Assembly: GCF_016806835.2 (NCBI RefSeq)
Contig: NZ_CP086111.1
Coordinates: 5,077,471-5,141,470 of the forward strand
Origin: Skermanella rosea
GTDB taxonomy: Bacteria; Pseudomonadota; Alphaproteobacteria; Azospirillales; Azospirillaceae
DNA: 64,000 nucleotides
Direction: 5' to 3'
Shown: in pieces, positions 1 through 8,975 of the stretch
How positions within the stretch are numbered: the first letter of the stretch is position 1
Layout of the letters: each line of letters begins with the position of its first letter
Translations under genes and position numbers: made by a program
The notes under the pieces: model-generated
Database searches by the model: none
What the model saw: only the letters and a program-made list of their open reading frames with translations
Told to the model about the DNA's origin: nothing

Positions 1-797
1 TCTTTCCCGACCGGAAGACGCTGCCCTGCGCCACCTTCGAGGACGTCTTCGCCGCGGTGCATGGGGGAGAGGCGGAGCTGGGCATGATCCCGGTCGAGAA
101 CTCGGTCGCCGGCCGGGTCGCCGACAACCACCACCTTCTGCCCCAGGGCGGGCTGCACATCATCGGCGAGCACTACCAGCGGGTGAACCACCACCTGCTG
201 GCGCCGCCGGGTGCCACGCTCGACACCATCAAGGTGGTGCGCAGCCACATCCAGGCGCTGTCCCAGTGCCGCAAGGTGACCCGCGCGCTGGGCCTGCGCG
301 AGATCACCCATGCCGACACCGCCGGCGCCGCGGCCGAGATCGCCCAGCGCGGCGACGTCACGGAGTGCGCCATCGCGTCGGAACTGGCCGGCGAGATCTA
401 CGGGCTGAAGTCCCTGAAGCAGGGGATCGAGGACGCCGAGCACAACACCACGCGCTTCCTGATCATGGCGCGGGAGCCGGTCCATCCGGCGCCCCATTCC
501 GGCCCGGTGGTGACGACCTTCGTGTTCCGGGTCCGCAGCGTGCCGGCGGCGCTCTACAAGGCGATGGGCGGTTTCGCGACCAACGGCGTCAACATGACCA
601 AGCTGGAAAGCTACATGGTCGAGGGCCGCTTCACCGCCGCCCAGTTCTACGTGGACGTCGAGGGCCATCCGGAGGAGCGCCCCCTGCGCCTGGCGCTGGA
701 GGAGCTGGAGTTCTTCGCCCGGGAGGTGAAGATCCTGGGCGTCTATCCGGCCCATCCCTTCCGCCGCGAGCAGAGCCAGGCCCACGGCGACGATTGA
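1..797 (+). CDS. pheA: Prephenate dehydratase, 5' truncated by window edge
   Basis: The product converts prephenate to phenylpyruvate in phenylalanine synthesis in the cytoplasm. The frame is already open at base 3, so the start lies outside the window; about 264 residues are visible. The catalytic domain shows the substrate motifs IPVENS and NTTRFLI. A C-terminal ACT domain follows (from about TTFVFRV), with GVNMTKLESYM where the phenylalanine-binding ESRP motif usually lies, so feedback inhibition by Phe is likely but the motif is altered. There is no fused chorismate mutase in the visible part. It converges on nudC with a 15-base gap. Confidence 0.93.
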   Translation, partial: FPDRKTLPCATFEDVFAAVHGGEAELGMIPVENSVAGRVADNHHLLPQGGLHIIGEHYQRVNHHLLAPPGATLDTIKVVRSHIQALSQCRKVTRALGLREITHADTAGAAAEIAQRGDVTECAIASELAGEIYGLKSLKQGIEDAEHNTTRFLIMAREPVHPAPHSGPVVTTFVFRVRSVPAALYKAMGGFATNGVNMTKLESYMVEGRFTAAQFYVDVEGHPEERPLRLALEELEFFAREVKILGVYPAHPFRREQSQAHGDD

Positions 798-812
798 GGG
801 ACCCCGGCAGCC

Positions 813-1742
813 TCAGCCGTGCAGCCAGCCCTCGATCAGCCGGCGCGAGATCGAGTCGGGCCGCGGCAGGCGGTGGGTTCCGCCCTCGCCCCAGGTGGTC
901 AGGATCTCGTCGCGGGTGAACCAGCCGGCGTCCTCCAGCTCGTCCTGGTCGATGCTGATGTCCCGGCTCACCGCCTCGGCATGGAAGCCCAGCATCAGCG
1001 ACGAGGGGAACGGCCAGGGCTGGGACGAGTGGTAGGTCACCTCGCCCACCCGGATGCCGGTCTCCTCCAGCACCTCGCGGGCGACCGCCTCCTCCAGGCT
1101 CTCGCCCGGCTCGACGAACCCGGCCAGCGTCGAATACATCCCCGGCGGAAAGCGCGACTGGCGGCCCAGCAGGCAGCGGTCGCCGTCATGGACCAGCATG
1201 ATCACCGCGGGATCGGTCCGCGGGAAGTGCGGCGTGGCGCAGTCGGGATTGGTGCAGCGGCGGACATGGCCGGCATCGGCGCTGACCGTGGGATGGCCGC
1301 AGACTCCGCAGAAACGGTGCCGGGCGTGCCACCAGGTCAGGCCGCGGGCATAGGCCAGGATGTTGCCTTCCTCCGGCGCCATCAGCGGGCCGAAGCTTCG
1401 CAGGTCGGCGAAGCTGCCCCGGCCGGCAAGATTGGGATGGGCGGCCGGGTCCTCGATGTGGGACAGGTCGGCGGCGAAATAGGCCGTACCGTCGAGCAGT
1501 CCCAGCAGCATGGTCTCCGCCCCTTCGGGCAGGTCGGCCAGGGAAAGCAGCCCCGCCCGCGGCAGGTCGGCCCCCTCGGCCACGAAATTCTGGGCGCGCC
1601 AGATCGGCACGATCCTGGTCTCGGCCGCCGCGAACAGGGCGTCGATCCAGTCCTGGTCCTTGCGCTGCGCCGATACCCTGTCGAGCACGCCGCCGGCGTA
1701 GAAATTTGGCTTGTTTGGCATGGGCCTAGGCTTGTTTGGCAT
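813..1742 (-). CDS. nudC: NADH pyrophosphatase (NUDIX hydrolase, NudC type)
   Basis: Hydrolyses NAD(H) to NMN(H) and AMP; members of the family also remove NAD caps from RNA. The 309-residue protein has a zinc ribbon with C145, C148, C163 and C168, a Nudix box at about 208-232 (GFVEPGESLEEA, then REVLEETGI), and the NudC signature SQPWPFP just after it. The start is ambiguous: a 21-bp tandem duplication repeats the ATG, giving MPNKPRP-MPNKPNF. ATG 1742 and ATG 1721 are both possible and neither has a clear Shine-Dalgarno sequence. It is divergent from the SRP RNA gene. Confidence 0.93.
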   Translation of the reverse strand: MPNKPRPMPNKPNFYAGGVLDRVSAQRKDQDWIDALFAAAETRIVPIWRAQNFVAEGADLPRAGLLSLADLPEGAETMLLGLLDGTAYFAADLSHIEDPAAHPNLAGRGSFADLRSFGPLMAPEEGNILAYARGLTWWHARHRFCGVCGHPTVSADAGHVRRCTNPDCATPHFPRTDPAVIMLVHDGDRCLLGRQSRFPPGMYSTLAGFVEPGESLEEAVAREVLEETGIRVGEVTYHSSQPWPFPSSLMLGFHAEAVSRDISIDQDELEDAGWFTRDEILTTWGEGGTHRLPRPDSISRRLIEGWLHG

Positions 1743-1749
1743 GGGCCTA
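1708..1749. repeat. 21-bp perfect tandem duplication over the nudC start
   Basis: Two identical 21-base units (1708-1728 and 1729-1749) beginning GGCTTGTTTGGC lie head to tail. Read on the minus strand each carries ATGCCAAACAAGCC, so the start codon and the first codons of nudC are duplicated in frame. This adds seven residues and looks like replication slippage. Confidence 0.9.
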
Positions 1750-1828
1750 TAGGTGGCACACCGGACCCGTTTCGGGAAGGGAGTTCATCCCGGATCGGTG
1801 CCCTGCGCGCGCGGCGGCGCGTTTCCCC

Positions 1829-1857
1829 TTGCTCCGCGCGCCGCCGCGCGCCATATA
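1829..1857 (+). promoter_or_regulatory. Predicted ffs promoter inside a GC-rich palindrome
   Basis: A -35-like TTGCTC (1829-1834) and a -10-like CATATA (1852-1857) are separated by 17 bases and end 6 bases before the predicted 5' end of the SRP RNA. The spacer is almost entirely one arm of a perfect 15-bp palindrome (1807-1821 with 1837-1851), and the -35 lies in its loop. A near-identical core block occurs before ctaA. The promoter is inferred from spacing and position only. Confidence 0.5.
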
Positions 1858-1863
1858 GGCGTC

Positions 1864-1960
1864 GGGAGGTTGGCGGCGGACGAGTCCCTCGCCAACCCGG
1901 TCAGGTCCGGAAGGAAGCAGCCGTAACGAGTTTCGGCTCGGGTCGTTCGTCCAGCCTCCC
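1864..1960 (+). ncRNA. ffs: Signal recognition particle 4.5S RNA
   Basis: The RNA binds Ffh and targets nascent inner-membrane proteins to FtsY. The strongly conserved domain IV core is present as GGTCAGGTCCGGAAGGAAGC followed by AGCCG. The ends pair as expected for the small bacterial type: GGGAGG at 1864 with CCTCCC at 1955-1960. The length, about 97 nt, fits the family. The exact ends are set by the closing stem and could differ by a few bases. Confidence 0.95.
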
Positions 1961-2077
1961 ACCCCATTTATTTCCCCCGCATCATCCGACACTCCGCGCC
2001 GGTTCGTCTTTCCGCTTCGACAAGCCGCCGTCGGGGATTAGACTGGCCGCAACGCCGTTGCCCGACGCCAGAGTATC

Positions 2078-3970
2078 GTGTTGACCGACCAGATCCTCCC
2101 TCCCCTGACCTCCGCGCCGGCCGACGGCGCGTCCGAAGCCGGCGGCAAGGCCTATCGGGTCCTGGCGCGCAAATACCGTCCGCGCGACTTCTCCGAACTG
2201 GTGGGCCAGGAGGCGCTGGTCCGCACGCTGACCAACGCCATCCGCTCGGGCCGCCTGGCCCATGCCTTCATGCTGACCGGCGTGCGCGGGGTGGGCAAGA
2301 CCACGACCGCCCGGATCATCGCCCGCGCGCTGAACTGCACCGGCCCCGACGGGACCGGCGGGCCGACCATCACGCCCTGCGGCGTCTGCGACAACTGCCG
2401 CAGCATCACCGCCGACCGGCACGTGGACGTGATGGAGATGGACGCCGCCAGCCGGACCGGCGTGGACGACATCCGCGAGATCATCGACGGCGTTCGCTAC
2501 GGCCCGGTGTCGGCGCGCTACAAGGTCTACATCATCGACGAAGTCCACATGCTCACCAAGAACGCCTTCAACGCCCTGTTGAAGACGCTGGAGGAGCCGC
2601 CAGAGCATGTGAAGTTCATCTTCGCCACGACCGAGATCCGCAAGGTCCCGGTCACCGTGCTGTCGCGCTGCCAGCGCTTCGACCTGCGCCGGATCGACAG
2701 CCAGACGCTGGTGAAGCATTTCAACCGCGTCGCCGAGGCGGAAGGCGTGACGGTCGAGCCGGACGCCATGGCGCTGATCGCCCGGGCCGCCGACGGCTCG
2801 GCGCGCGACGGGCTGAGCCTGCTCGACCAGGCCATAGCGCTCGGCGGCGAGCGGCTGACCGCGGTCCAGGTCCGCGACATGCTGGGCTTGGCCGACCGCG
2901 CCCGCGTGGTCGACCTGTTCGAGTCGGCGATGACCGGGCAGCCGCGCGAGGCCCTGGACATCCTGTCCGACCTGCACCGCAGCGGCGCCGACCCGGTCGT
3001 GGTGCTCCAGGACCTGCTGGATTTCACCCATTTCCTGACCCGCTTCAAGGTGGTGCCGGAGACCGCGACGGACCCCGGCACGCCGGAGACGGAGCGGGTC
3101 CGGGGCGGCGAGCTGTCGGGCAAGCTGGGCATGCCCGCGCTGACCCGGGCCTGGCAGATCCTGCTGAAGGGCCTGGGCGAGGTGCAGAGCGCGCCGGTGC
3201 CCTTCGACGCGGCCGAGATGGTGCTCGTGCGCTTGGCCTATTCCGCCGACCTGCCCAACCCGGCCGACCTCATCCGCCAGCTCCAGGGCGGCGCCGCGTC
3301 GGGCGGGCCGGCGGGCGGCAACGGGGGTGCAGGGGCCAGTGGCGGGGGTGGCGGCGCCCGGGCGAACGGCCCGGCCCTGGCGGTTGCCCATTCCGCCCCG
3401 CCCCGGGTCCAGGCCGGCTCCGCCCAGCCGGCCGTCGAAACCGCCGCGACGGCCCACGCCGCCCCCGAGCAGGCCCCTTCGGAACAGGCCGGAGAGGCGG
3501 AGCCGCTGCCGGAGCCGAAGACCTTCCGCGAGGTGGTAGCCCTGTTCGGCGAGATGCGCGAGGGCTCGCTGTACGGCCAGCTCTACAGCAGCGTCCACTG
3601 CGTCCGGTGCGAGCCGGGCCGGCTGGAAATCCGCCCGAAGGACCGCGCCATGGCGGAGCTTTCCGGCCGGGTCGGCAAGCTGCTGACGGAATGGACCGGC
3701 CGGCGCTGGATGGTCACGATCTCCGGCGCGCCCGGCGAGCCGACGCTGAGCGAGCAGGACCGCAATGCCAAGACCCAGGCGCGGGAGGAGGCGGCCCGGC
3801 ATCCGGTGGTGCGCGCGGTGCTCGACATCTTCCCCGGTGCCGAGATATCCGAAGTGCGCGATCTGGCGGAACCTGAACCCACCTCCGACGAGGCGCTTGC
3901 GGAAGACGCCCTTGAGACCGATTTCTACGAGGAAGCCCCGTCCGACCTGGACGACATAGGAGAATTTTAA
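2078..3970 (+). CDS. dnaX: DNA polymerase III subunit tau (and gamma)
   Basis: Clamp-loader ATPase of the replicative polymerase. The 630-residue protein begins with an AAA+ module: Walker A GVRGVGKT at 68-75, zinc-binding C87, C101, C104 and C107, and Walker B YIIDEVH at 151-157. A Gly/Ala/Pro-rich linker (about 405-480) leads to the C-terminal polymerase- and DnaB-binding region, so this is full-length tau. I see no A-AAA-AAG slippery heptamer of the E. coli type, so gamma formation by frameshifting is not supported. GTG 2078 is used as start; TTG 2081 is an alternative. ybaB follows after 3 bases. Confidence 0.96.
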   Translation: MLTDQILPPLTSAPADGASEAGGKAYRVLARKYRPRDFSELVGQEALVRTLTNAIRSGRLAHAFMLTGVRGVGKTTTARIIARALNCTGPDGTGGPTITPCGVCDNCRSITADRHVDVMEMDAASRTGVDDIREIIDGVRYGPVSARYKVYIIDEVHMLTKNAFNALLKTLEEPPEHVKFIFATTEIRKVPVTVLSRCQRFDLRRIDSQTLVKHFNRVAEAEGVTVEPDAMALIARAADGSARDGLSLLDQAIALGGERLTAVQVRDMLGLADRARVVDLFESAMTGQPREALDILSDLHRSGADPVVVLQDLLDFTHFLTRFKVVPETATDPGTPETERVRGGELSGKLGMPALTRAWQILLKGLGEVQSAPVPFDAAEMVLVRLAYSADLPNPADLIRQLQGGAASGGPAGGNGGAGASGGGGGARANGPALAVAHSAPPRVQAGSAQPAVETAATAHAAPEQAPSEQAGEAEPLPEPKTFREVVALFGEMREGSLYGQLYSSVHCVRCEPGRLEIRPKDRAMAELSGRVGKLLTEWTGRRWMVTISGAPGEPTLSEQDRNAKTQAREEAARHPVVRAVLDIFPGAEISEVRDLAEPEPTSDEALAEDALETDFYEEAPSDLDDIGEF

Positions 3971-3973
3971 GCC

Positions 3974-4297
3974 ATGAAGAATCTCGGCCAAATGATGAAG
4001 CAGGCCCAGGAAATGCAGACCCGCATGCAGCAGATGCAGGAAGCGCTGGCCGAGGTCGAAGTCACCGGCCAGTCCGGCGCCGGGATGGTCAACGTCACGC
4101 TCAACGGCAAGGGCGAGATGAAGAAGCTGAAGCTGGACAAGTCCGTGGTCGATCCCGACGACATCGAGGTGATCGAGGACCTGATCGTCGCCGCCTTCAA
4201 CGACGCCAAGCTGAAGGTCGAGCAGCACGTCGCCGAGGAGACCCAGAAGCTGATGGGCGGCATGAAGCTTCCCCCGGGCATGAAGCTGCCGTTCTGA
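3974..4297 (+). CDS. ybaB: YbaB/EbfC family nucleoid-associated protein
   Basis: A 107-residue DNA-binding dimer of the YbaB/EbfC family, usually encoded between dnaX and recR as here. It starts with the typical MKNLGQMMKQAQEMQ helix and ends in the short PPGMKLPF tail. An AGGAG sequence inside the last codons of dnaX (3958-3962) precedes ATG 3974, which points to cotranslation with dnaX. The role is thought to be nucleoid organisation or support of recombination; the exact function is not settled for the family. Confidence 0.94.
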   Translation: MKNLGQMMKQAQEMQTRMQQMQEALAEVEVTGQSGAGMVNVTLNGKGEMKKLKLDKSVVDPDDIEVIEDLIVAAFNDAKLKVEQHVAEETQKLMGGMKLPPGMKLPF

Positions 4298-4371
4298 GCG
4301 GAAGGGCGGCCTCCCCGGTCGCGCCGGCCTTCCTCTTCATCGTGGCCGGACCACTGGCAACGACCTCCTTT

Positions 4372-4464
4372 TCGTCATGACCGGGCTTGACCCGGTCATC
4401 TCCGGGCGTTCAGACGAGCCCGTTCCCGCCGGGAGATAGCCGGGTCAAGCCCGGCTATGACGGG
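4372..4464. repeat. REP-like 93-bp imperfect palindrome, family A
   Basis: The left arm (CGTCATGACCGGGCTTGACC...) and the right arm (...GTCAAGCCCGGCTATGACG) are inverted copies, and each arm holds its own small palindrome CCGGGCTTGACCCGG. It sits between ybaB and recR. The same arms recur at 61409-61505 and 61583-61613, so this is a dispersed extragenic palindrome rather than a plain terminator. Confidence 0.85.
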
Positions 4465-4499
4465 AGAGCGCAATCCTCCTGCAAAGCCAGGGAGCGAAT

Positions 4500-5093
4500 T
4501 TGAGCAGTTCCGAGATCGACCGCCTGATCCAGCTCCTGGCCAAGCTGCCCGGGCTGGGGCCGCGATCCGCGCGGCGGGCGGCGCTGCACCTGATCAAGCG
4601 GCGCGAAAGCCTGCTGGGCCCGCTGGCCGATGCCATGCACGAGGCGGCCGACGCCATCAAGACATGCTCGGTGTGCGGCAACCTCGACACCCGCGACCCC
4701 TGCTCCGTCTGCGCCGATCCAAGGCGGGACGGCGCCCTGATCTGCGTGGTGGAGGAGGTCGGCGACCTGTGGGCGCTGGAGCGCACCGGCTCCTTCAAGG
4801 GCCTCTACCATGTGCTGGGCGGCACCCTGTCGGCGCTGGAAGGCATCGGCCCCGACGACCTCAACGTCACCAGCCTGATCAACCGCGCCCGCCGGCCGGA
4901 GGTGACCGAAGTGATCCTGGCGATGAACGCCACGGTCGAAGGCCAGACGACCGCCCACTACATAACCGACCGGCTGGCCGATTGCGACGTGACGGTATCG
5001 CGGCTGGCCCACGGCGTGCCTGTGGGCGGCGAGCTTGACTACCTGGACGACGGAACGCTGACCGCGGCACTCCGGTCCCGGCGCCCGTTCTGA
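4500..5093 (+). CDS. recR: Recombination mediator protein RecR
   Basis: RecR acts with RecO (and RecF) to load RecA on gapped single-stranded DNA. The 197-residue protein has a helix-hairpin-helix start ([16 protein letters not shown]), a zinc finger with C56, C59, C68 and C71, and a Toprim domain beginning [18 protein letters not shown] 4500 is chosen because it gives the canonical N-terminus and follows GGGAG at suitable distance. It is the third gene of the usual dnaX-ybaB-recR group but is separated from ybaB by a palindromic repeat. Confidence 0.95.
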   Translation: MSSSEIDRLIQLLAKLPGLGPRSARRAALHLIKRRESLLGPLADAMHEAADAIKTCSVCGNLDTRDPCSVCADPRRDGALICVVEEVGDLWALERTGSFKGLYHVLGGTLSALEGIGPDDLNVTSLINRARRPEVTEVILAMNATVEGQTTAHYITDRLADCDVTVSRLAHGVPVGGELDYLDDGTLTAALRSRRPF

Positions 5094-5177
5094 CGGCCTC
5101 CGGCCGGACCGTTCTTCCCCTGTTCTCTTTCCCCGCCCGATCCGGTAGCATCCGGTTACCTGGTGGAAGGAGAACTG

Positions 5178-6581
5178 ATGCCGTTCGCGCTCGACGTGCT
5201 GTCGCTGATCCTGGGCTTCGTCTTCGGAGCCGGCATCGTCCTGCTGTTGCGCAGCGGCGGCATCGGCCAGGCGGAGGCCGGCCGGCTTGCGGCGGAGGCG
5301 GATTTCGCGCTGCGCCAGAACGACGACCTGCGGGCCGATCTGGCGGAGCGGGACCGGGCGCTCTCGGCGCTCCGCGGTGAACTCGGGCGCGCCCAGACCG
5401 GCCACGCCCAGCTCCAGACCCGGCTGGAGCAGGAACGGCTGGCCTCGGCCGAGAAGATAGCCCTGCTGGAGCGGGCCGAAGCGAAGCTGTCCGACGCCTT
5501 CAAGGCCTTGTCGGCGGAGGCGCTACGCAGCAACAACCAGAGCTTCCTCGACCTCGCCCGCACCACCCTGGAGCGCTTCCAGGAGAGTGCCCGCGGCGAC
5601 CTGGAGCAGCGGCAGGCGGCGATCTCCGACCTGGTAGCGCCGGTGCGCCAGTCGCTGGAGAAGATGGACGGCCAGATCCAGACGCTGGAGAAGGAGCGGA
5701 TCGGCGCCTATGAAGGACTGAAGCAGCAGGTTCTCTCGCTGCTGGACAGCCAGCGCGAACTGCGCGGTGAGACCGCCAACCTCGTCCGGGCGCTGCGCTC
5801 CCCCGTCGCGCGCGGCCGCTGGGGCGAGATCCAGCTGAAGCGGGTGGTCGAGATGGCCGGCATGGTCGACCATTGCGACTTCTTCGAGCAGCAGACGGTG
5901 ACCGGCGACCAGGGCAACAAGCTGCGCCCCGACATGGTCGTCAAGCTGCCGGGCAACAAGACCATCGTGGTGGACGCCAAGGCCCCGGTCGAAGCCTATC
6001 TCGACGCGACCGGCTCGTCCGAGGACGCCGGCCGGCGCGACGCCCTGGTCCGCCATGCCCGCCACGTGCGGGAGCACATGAAGCAGCTGGGCGGCAAGGC
6101 CTACTGGGACCAGTTCGCCGCCTCGCCGGAGTTCGTCGTGCTGTTCCTTCCCGGCGAGAACTTCTTCAGCGCCGCCCTGGAGCATGACCCCGGCCTGATC
6201 GAGGCAGGCATCGACAACGGCGTGATCCTGGCGACGCCGACCACGCTGATAGCGTTGCTGCGCGCCGTCGCCTACGGCTGGCGGCAGGAGCACCTGGCCC
6301 GCAACGCGCGGGAGATCAGCGACCTGGGCGCGGAGCTGTACAAGCGCCTGGGCGACCTGGGCGGCCACATGGACCGGCTGGGCAGCCAGCTCGGCAAGGC
6401 GGTGGACTGCTACAACGGCGCGGTCGGCACGCTGGAGACCCGCGTGCTGGTCAGCGCCCGGCGGTTCCGCGACCTCCACGTGGCGCCGAACAACGCGGAA
6501 CTGCCCGAGCTTCAGCCGCTCGACCAAGCGCCGCGCAGCCTCCAGGCCCAGGAATGGCGGCTGCCCGCCCGGCTGCCCTGA
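5178..6581 (+). CDS. rmuC: DNA recombination protein RmuC homologue
   Basis: A 467-residue protein with one N-terminal membrane segment (about residues 4-22, FALDVLSLILGFVFGAG), a long coiled coil (about 30-200) and a PD-(D/E)XK-like RmuC domain with LRPDMVVKLP and IVVDAKAPVEAY. RmuC limits recombination at inverted repeats in E. coli. ATG 5178 is preferred over an in-frame GTG at 5163, since a strong GGAAGGAG sequence stands 7 bases before the ATG. Confidence 0.92.
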   Translation: MPFALDVLSLILGFVFGAGIVLLLRSGGIGQAEAGRLAAEADFALRQNDDLRADLAERDRALSALRGELGRAQTGHAQLQTRLEQERLASAEKIALLERAEAKLSDAFKALSAEALRSNNQSFLDLARTTLERFQESARGDLEQRQAAISDLVAPVRQSLEKMDGQIQTLEKERIGAYEGLKQQVLSLLDSQRELRGETANLVRALRSPVARGRWGEIQLKRVVEMAGMVDHCDFFEQQTVTGDQGNKLRPDMVVKLPGNKTIVVDAKAPVEAYLDATGSSEDAGRRDALVRHARHVREHMKQLGGKAYWDQFAASPEFVVLFLPGENFFSAALEHDPGLIEAGIDNGVILATPTTLIALLRAVAYGWRQEHLARNAREISDLGAELYKRLGDLGGHMDRLGSQLGKAVDCYNGAVGTLETRVLVSARRFRDLHVAPNNAELPELQPLDQAPRSLQAQEWRLPARLP

Positions 6582-6669
6582 ACAGTCCAGCTTGCGGCTT
6601 GACGCACGGCCCCGGAAATCATATCTGCAACAGTCATCCCGCAATAGACCGAATTCGCTACAGGGCTCC

Positions 6670-7188
6670 ATGGCCATCCGCCCCATCATCATCGCGCCCG
6701 ATCCCGTCCTCAAGACCAAGGCGAAGCCGGTCGAGACTATCGACGGCTCCATCGCCACCCTGATGGACGACATGCTGGAGACCATGTACAAGGCGCCCGG
6801 CATCGGCCTGGCAGCCCCCCAGATCGGCGTCCTGAAGCGGGTCATCGTGGTGGACGTGGCGGAGAAGGAGGAGAAGCCCCAGCCCTTCGCCATGGCAAAC
6901 CCCGAGATCCTGTGGCAGTCGGACGAGAAGTCGGTCCATAACGAGGGCTGCCTCTCCCTGCCCGACCATTACGCCGACGTGACGCGCCCGAAGCAGGTGC
7001 GCCTGCGCTACCTGGACCGCGACGGCGAGGTGAGGGAGCTGGACGCCGACAACCTGCTGGCGACCTGCATCCAGCACGAGATCGACCACCTGAACGGCGT
7101 GCTGTTCATCGATCACCTGTCGCTGCTGAAGCGCAACATGATCCTGCGCAAGCTCCAGAAACAGAAGCGGTCGCAGGAAACCGTCTGA
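6670..7188 (+). CDS. def: Peptide deformylase
   Basis: Removes the formyl group from the N-terminal methionine of new proteins. All three metal-site motifs are present in the 172-residue product: GIGLAAPQ (44-51), EGCLSLP with C94, and QHEIDH with H136, E137 and H140. ATG 6670 gives the normal MAIRPI start; an upstream in-frame start at 6592 would add 26 residues not typical of the family. It is close to fmt, whose product adds the same formyl group, with one methyltransferase gene between. Confidence 0.96.
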   Translation: MAIRPIIIAPDPVLKTKAKPVETIDGSIATLMDDMLETMYKAPGIGLAAPQIGVLKRVIVVDVAEKEEKPQPFAMANPEILWQSDEKSVHNEGCLSLPDHYADVTRPKQVRLRYLDRDGEVRELDADNLLATCIQHEIDHLNGVLFIDHLSLLKRNMILRKLQKQKRSQETV

Positions 7189-7190
7189 CG

Positions 7191-8018
7191 TTGGCCGATA
7201 CTTCCGAAACGCCGCCCGGCCAGTCGCAGCACGGCCGCATCTACGGTGCCGCGCGCTACTACGACATCGCCTTCGCCTATCGCGACTTCGCGCAGGAATG
7301 CGACTTCCTGACCGCCGCCGCGGCCCGGCACCTGGGCCGCGCCCCGGAAAGCGTGCTCGAACTGGCGGCGGGGCCGGCGAACCACGCGATCGAGCTGGCG
7401 GAGCGCGGGCTCCGGGCGGTAGCGCTCGACCGCGAGCCGGCCATGGTCCGTTACGGCGCCGAAAAGGCCGAGGCAGCCGGGGTCGAGATCGCCTACCAGG
7501 AGGGCGACATGACCGGCTTCGCGCTGGACCGGCCGGTCGATATGGCGCTGCTCCTGCTGGGCTCGGCCGCCTGCCTGCTGACCAACAGCGCCGTCATTTC
7601 GTGCCTGCAACGGGTCTCCGAGGCGCTGGCCCCCGGCGGCGTGCTGATCGTCGAGTTGCCCCACCCGCGCGAGCTGTTCAACATCGACGACGCGACCGAG
7701 GACGGCTGGGAGGTCACCCGCGACGGCACGCGGGTTCGGGTGCGCTGGGGATCGCCGGGCGACAGCTTCGATCCCGTCAGCCAGGTCGCCCAGGTGACCA
7801 CGACGCTGACCATCTGGGAAGGCGGGCGCAAGCAGGTGATCCGGGACAAGGCTTTCCAGCGCCGTTTCACGGTGCAGGAACTGGACGCGCTGGCGCGGGC
7901 GAGCGGATGCCTGGAGGCGGTCGCCTGGTTCGGCGGACTGGACCTGGATGTCGCGATCGACGATCCGGAGGAAGCCTGGCGCATGGTCGCCGTGTTCCAG
8001 AAGCCGCCCCTTCGCTGA
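7191..8018 (+). CDS. Class I SAM-dependent methyltransferase
   Basis: A 275-residue soluble protein with a Rossmann methyltransferase fold: motif I VLELAAGPANHAIELA (about 58-73), an acidic loop VALDREP and GDMTGF as the later motif. The substrate cannot be read from the sequence. TTG 7191 is 2 bases after the def stop, so it is probably cotranslated with def; no better start with a Shine-Dalgarno sequence is seen. Its place between def and fmt is suggestive of an rRNA, tRNA or protein target, but that is only inference. Confidence 0.85.
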   Translation: MADTSETPPGQSQHGRIYGAARYYDIAFAYRDFAQECDFLTAAAARHLGRAPESVLELAAGPANHAIELAERGLRAVALDREPAMVRYGAEKAEAAGVEIAYQEGDMTGFALDRPVDMALLLLGSAACLLTNSAVISCLQRVSEALAPGGVLIVELPHPRELFNIDDATEDGWEVTRDGTRVRVRWGSPGDSFDPVSQVAQVTTTLTIWEGGRKQVIRDKAFQRRFTVQELDALARASGCLEAVAWFGGLDLDVAIDDPEEAWRMVAVFQKPPLR

Positions 8019-8039
8019 CCCGAGTTCGAGGACCCGGAC

Positions 8040-8975
8040 ATGACCCCTCTCCGCATCGCCTTCATGGGCACGCCCGAGTTCGCGGCGGTCGGCCTCCGCG
8101 CCCTGATCGACGCCGGCCACGAGATCGCCTGCGTCTACAGCCAGCCGCCCCGGCCCGCCGGTCGCGGCCACCAGATGCAGCGCTCGCCGGTCCATGTGCT
8201 GGCGGAGGAGCGCGGCATCCCGGTCCGGACGCCGAAGTCGCTCCGCAACGTCGAGGCCCAGGCCGACTTCGCCGCCCTCGACCTGGACTGCGCCGTGGTC
8301 GCCGCCTACGGGCTGATCCTGCCGCAGCCGATCCTGGACGCGCCGCGCCTCGGCTGCCTGAACATCCACGCCTCCCTGCTGCCGCGCTGGCGCGGCGCCG
8401 CCCCGATCCACCGCGCTCTCCTGGCGGGAGACTCCGAGACCGGCGTCACCATCATGCGGATGGATGCCGGCCTGGACACCGGGCCGATGCTGCTGAAGGG
8501 CACCGTTCCGATCACGGAACGGACGACCGCCGTCAAGCTGCACGACGCGCTGGCCGTCCTGGGCGCCGACCTGATCGTGAAGGCCCTGGACGGCGTGGCC
8601 GCCGGGAGCCTGACGCCGGTCCCGCAGCCGGAGGTAGGCGTCACCTATGCCGCCAAGCTGACCCGCGAGGACGGCAGGCTCGACTGGAGCCGTCCGGCCG
8701 CCGAGACGGAGCGCCAAGTCCGGGCACTCAATCCCTGGCCCGGCGTGTGGTTCGACCTGGGCAAGGAACGGATCAAGGTGCTGGGCGCCGAAGCGGCCGG
8801 CAATCCGTCCGGCGCCGCCCCGGGCACCCTGTTGGACGATCGCCTGACAGTGGCCTGCACGGAAGGCGCCGTCCGCCTGACCCGCGTGCAGCGACCCGGC
8901 AAGGCGGCGGTGGACGGCGACGCCTTCCTGCGCGGTTTCCAGCTGCCGGTCGGGACCGTGCTGACGGCGCCATGA
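8040..8975 (+). CDS. fmt: Methionyl-tRNA formyltransferase
   Basis: Transfers a formyl group from 10-formyltetrahydrofolate to initiator Met-tRNA. The 311-residue protein carries the catalytic N108, H110 and D146 at the same positions as the E. coli enzyme, in [15 protein letters not shown] and [10 protein letters not shown], and the C-terminal tRNA-binding domain is complete. The stop codon overlaps the start of truA (ATGA), so the two are translationally coupled. Confidence 0.97.
   Translation: MTPLRIAFMGTPEFAAVGLRALIDAGHEIACVYSQPPRPAGRGHQMQRSPVHVLAEERGIPVRTPKSLRNVEAQADFAALDLDCAVVAAYGLILPQPILDAPRLGCLNIHASLLPRWRGAAPIHRALLAGDSETGVTIMRMDAGLDTGPMLLKGTVPITERTTAVKLHDALAVLGADLIVKALDGVAAGSLTPVPQPEVGVTYAAKLTREDGRLDWSRPAAETERQVRALNPWPGVWFDLGKERIKVLGAEAAGNPSGAAPGTLLDDRLTVACTEGAVRLTRVQRPGKAAVDGDAFLRGFQLPVGTVLTAP

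Noticed and set aside
2078-3970. Programmed frameshift in dnaX to make gamma
   Set aside because: No slippery A-rich heptamer was seen in the region between the ATPase and C-terminal domains.
1982-4228. Long minus-strand open frame opposite dnaX
   Set aside because: Rich in Gly, Ala, Arg, His and Gln with no recognisable domain; it is the antisense shadow of a well-supported gene, as expected in GC-rich DNA.
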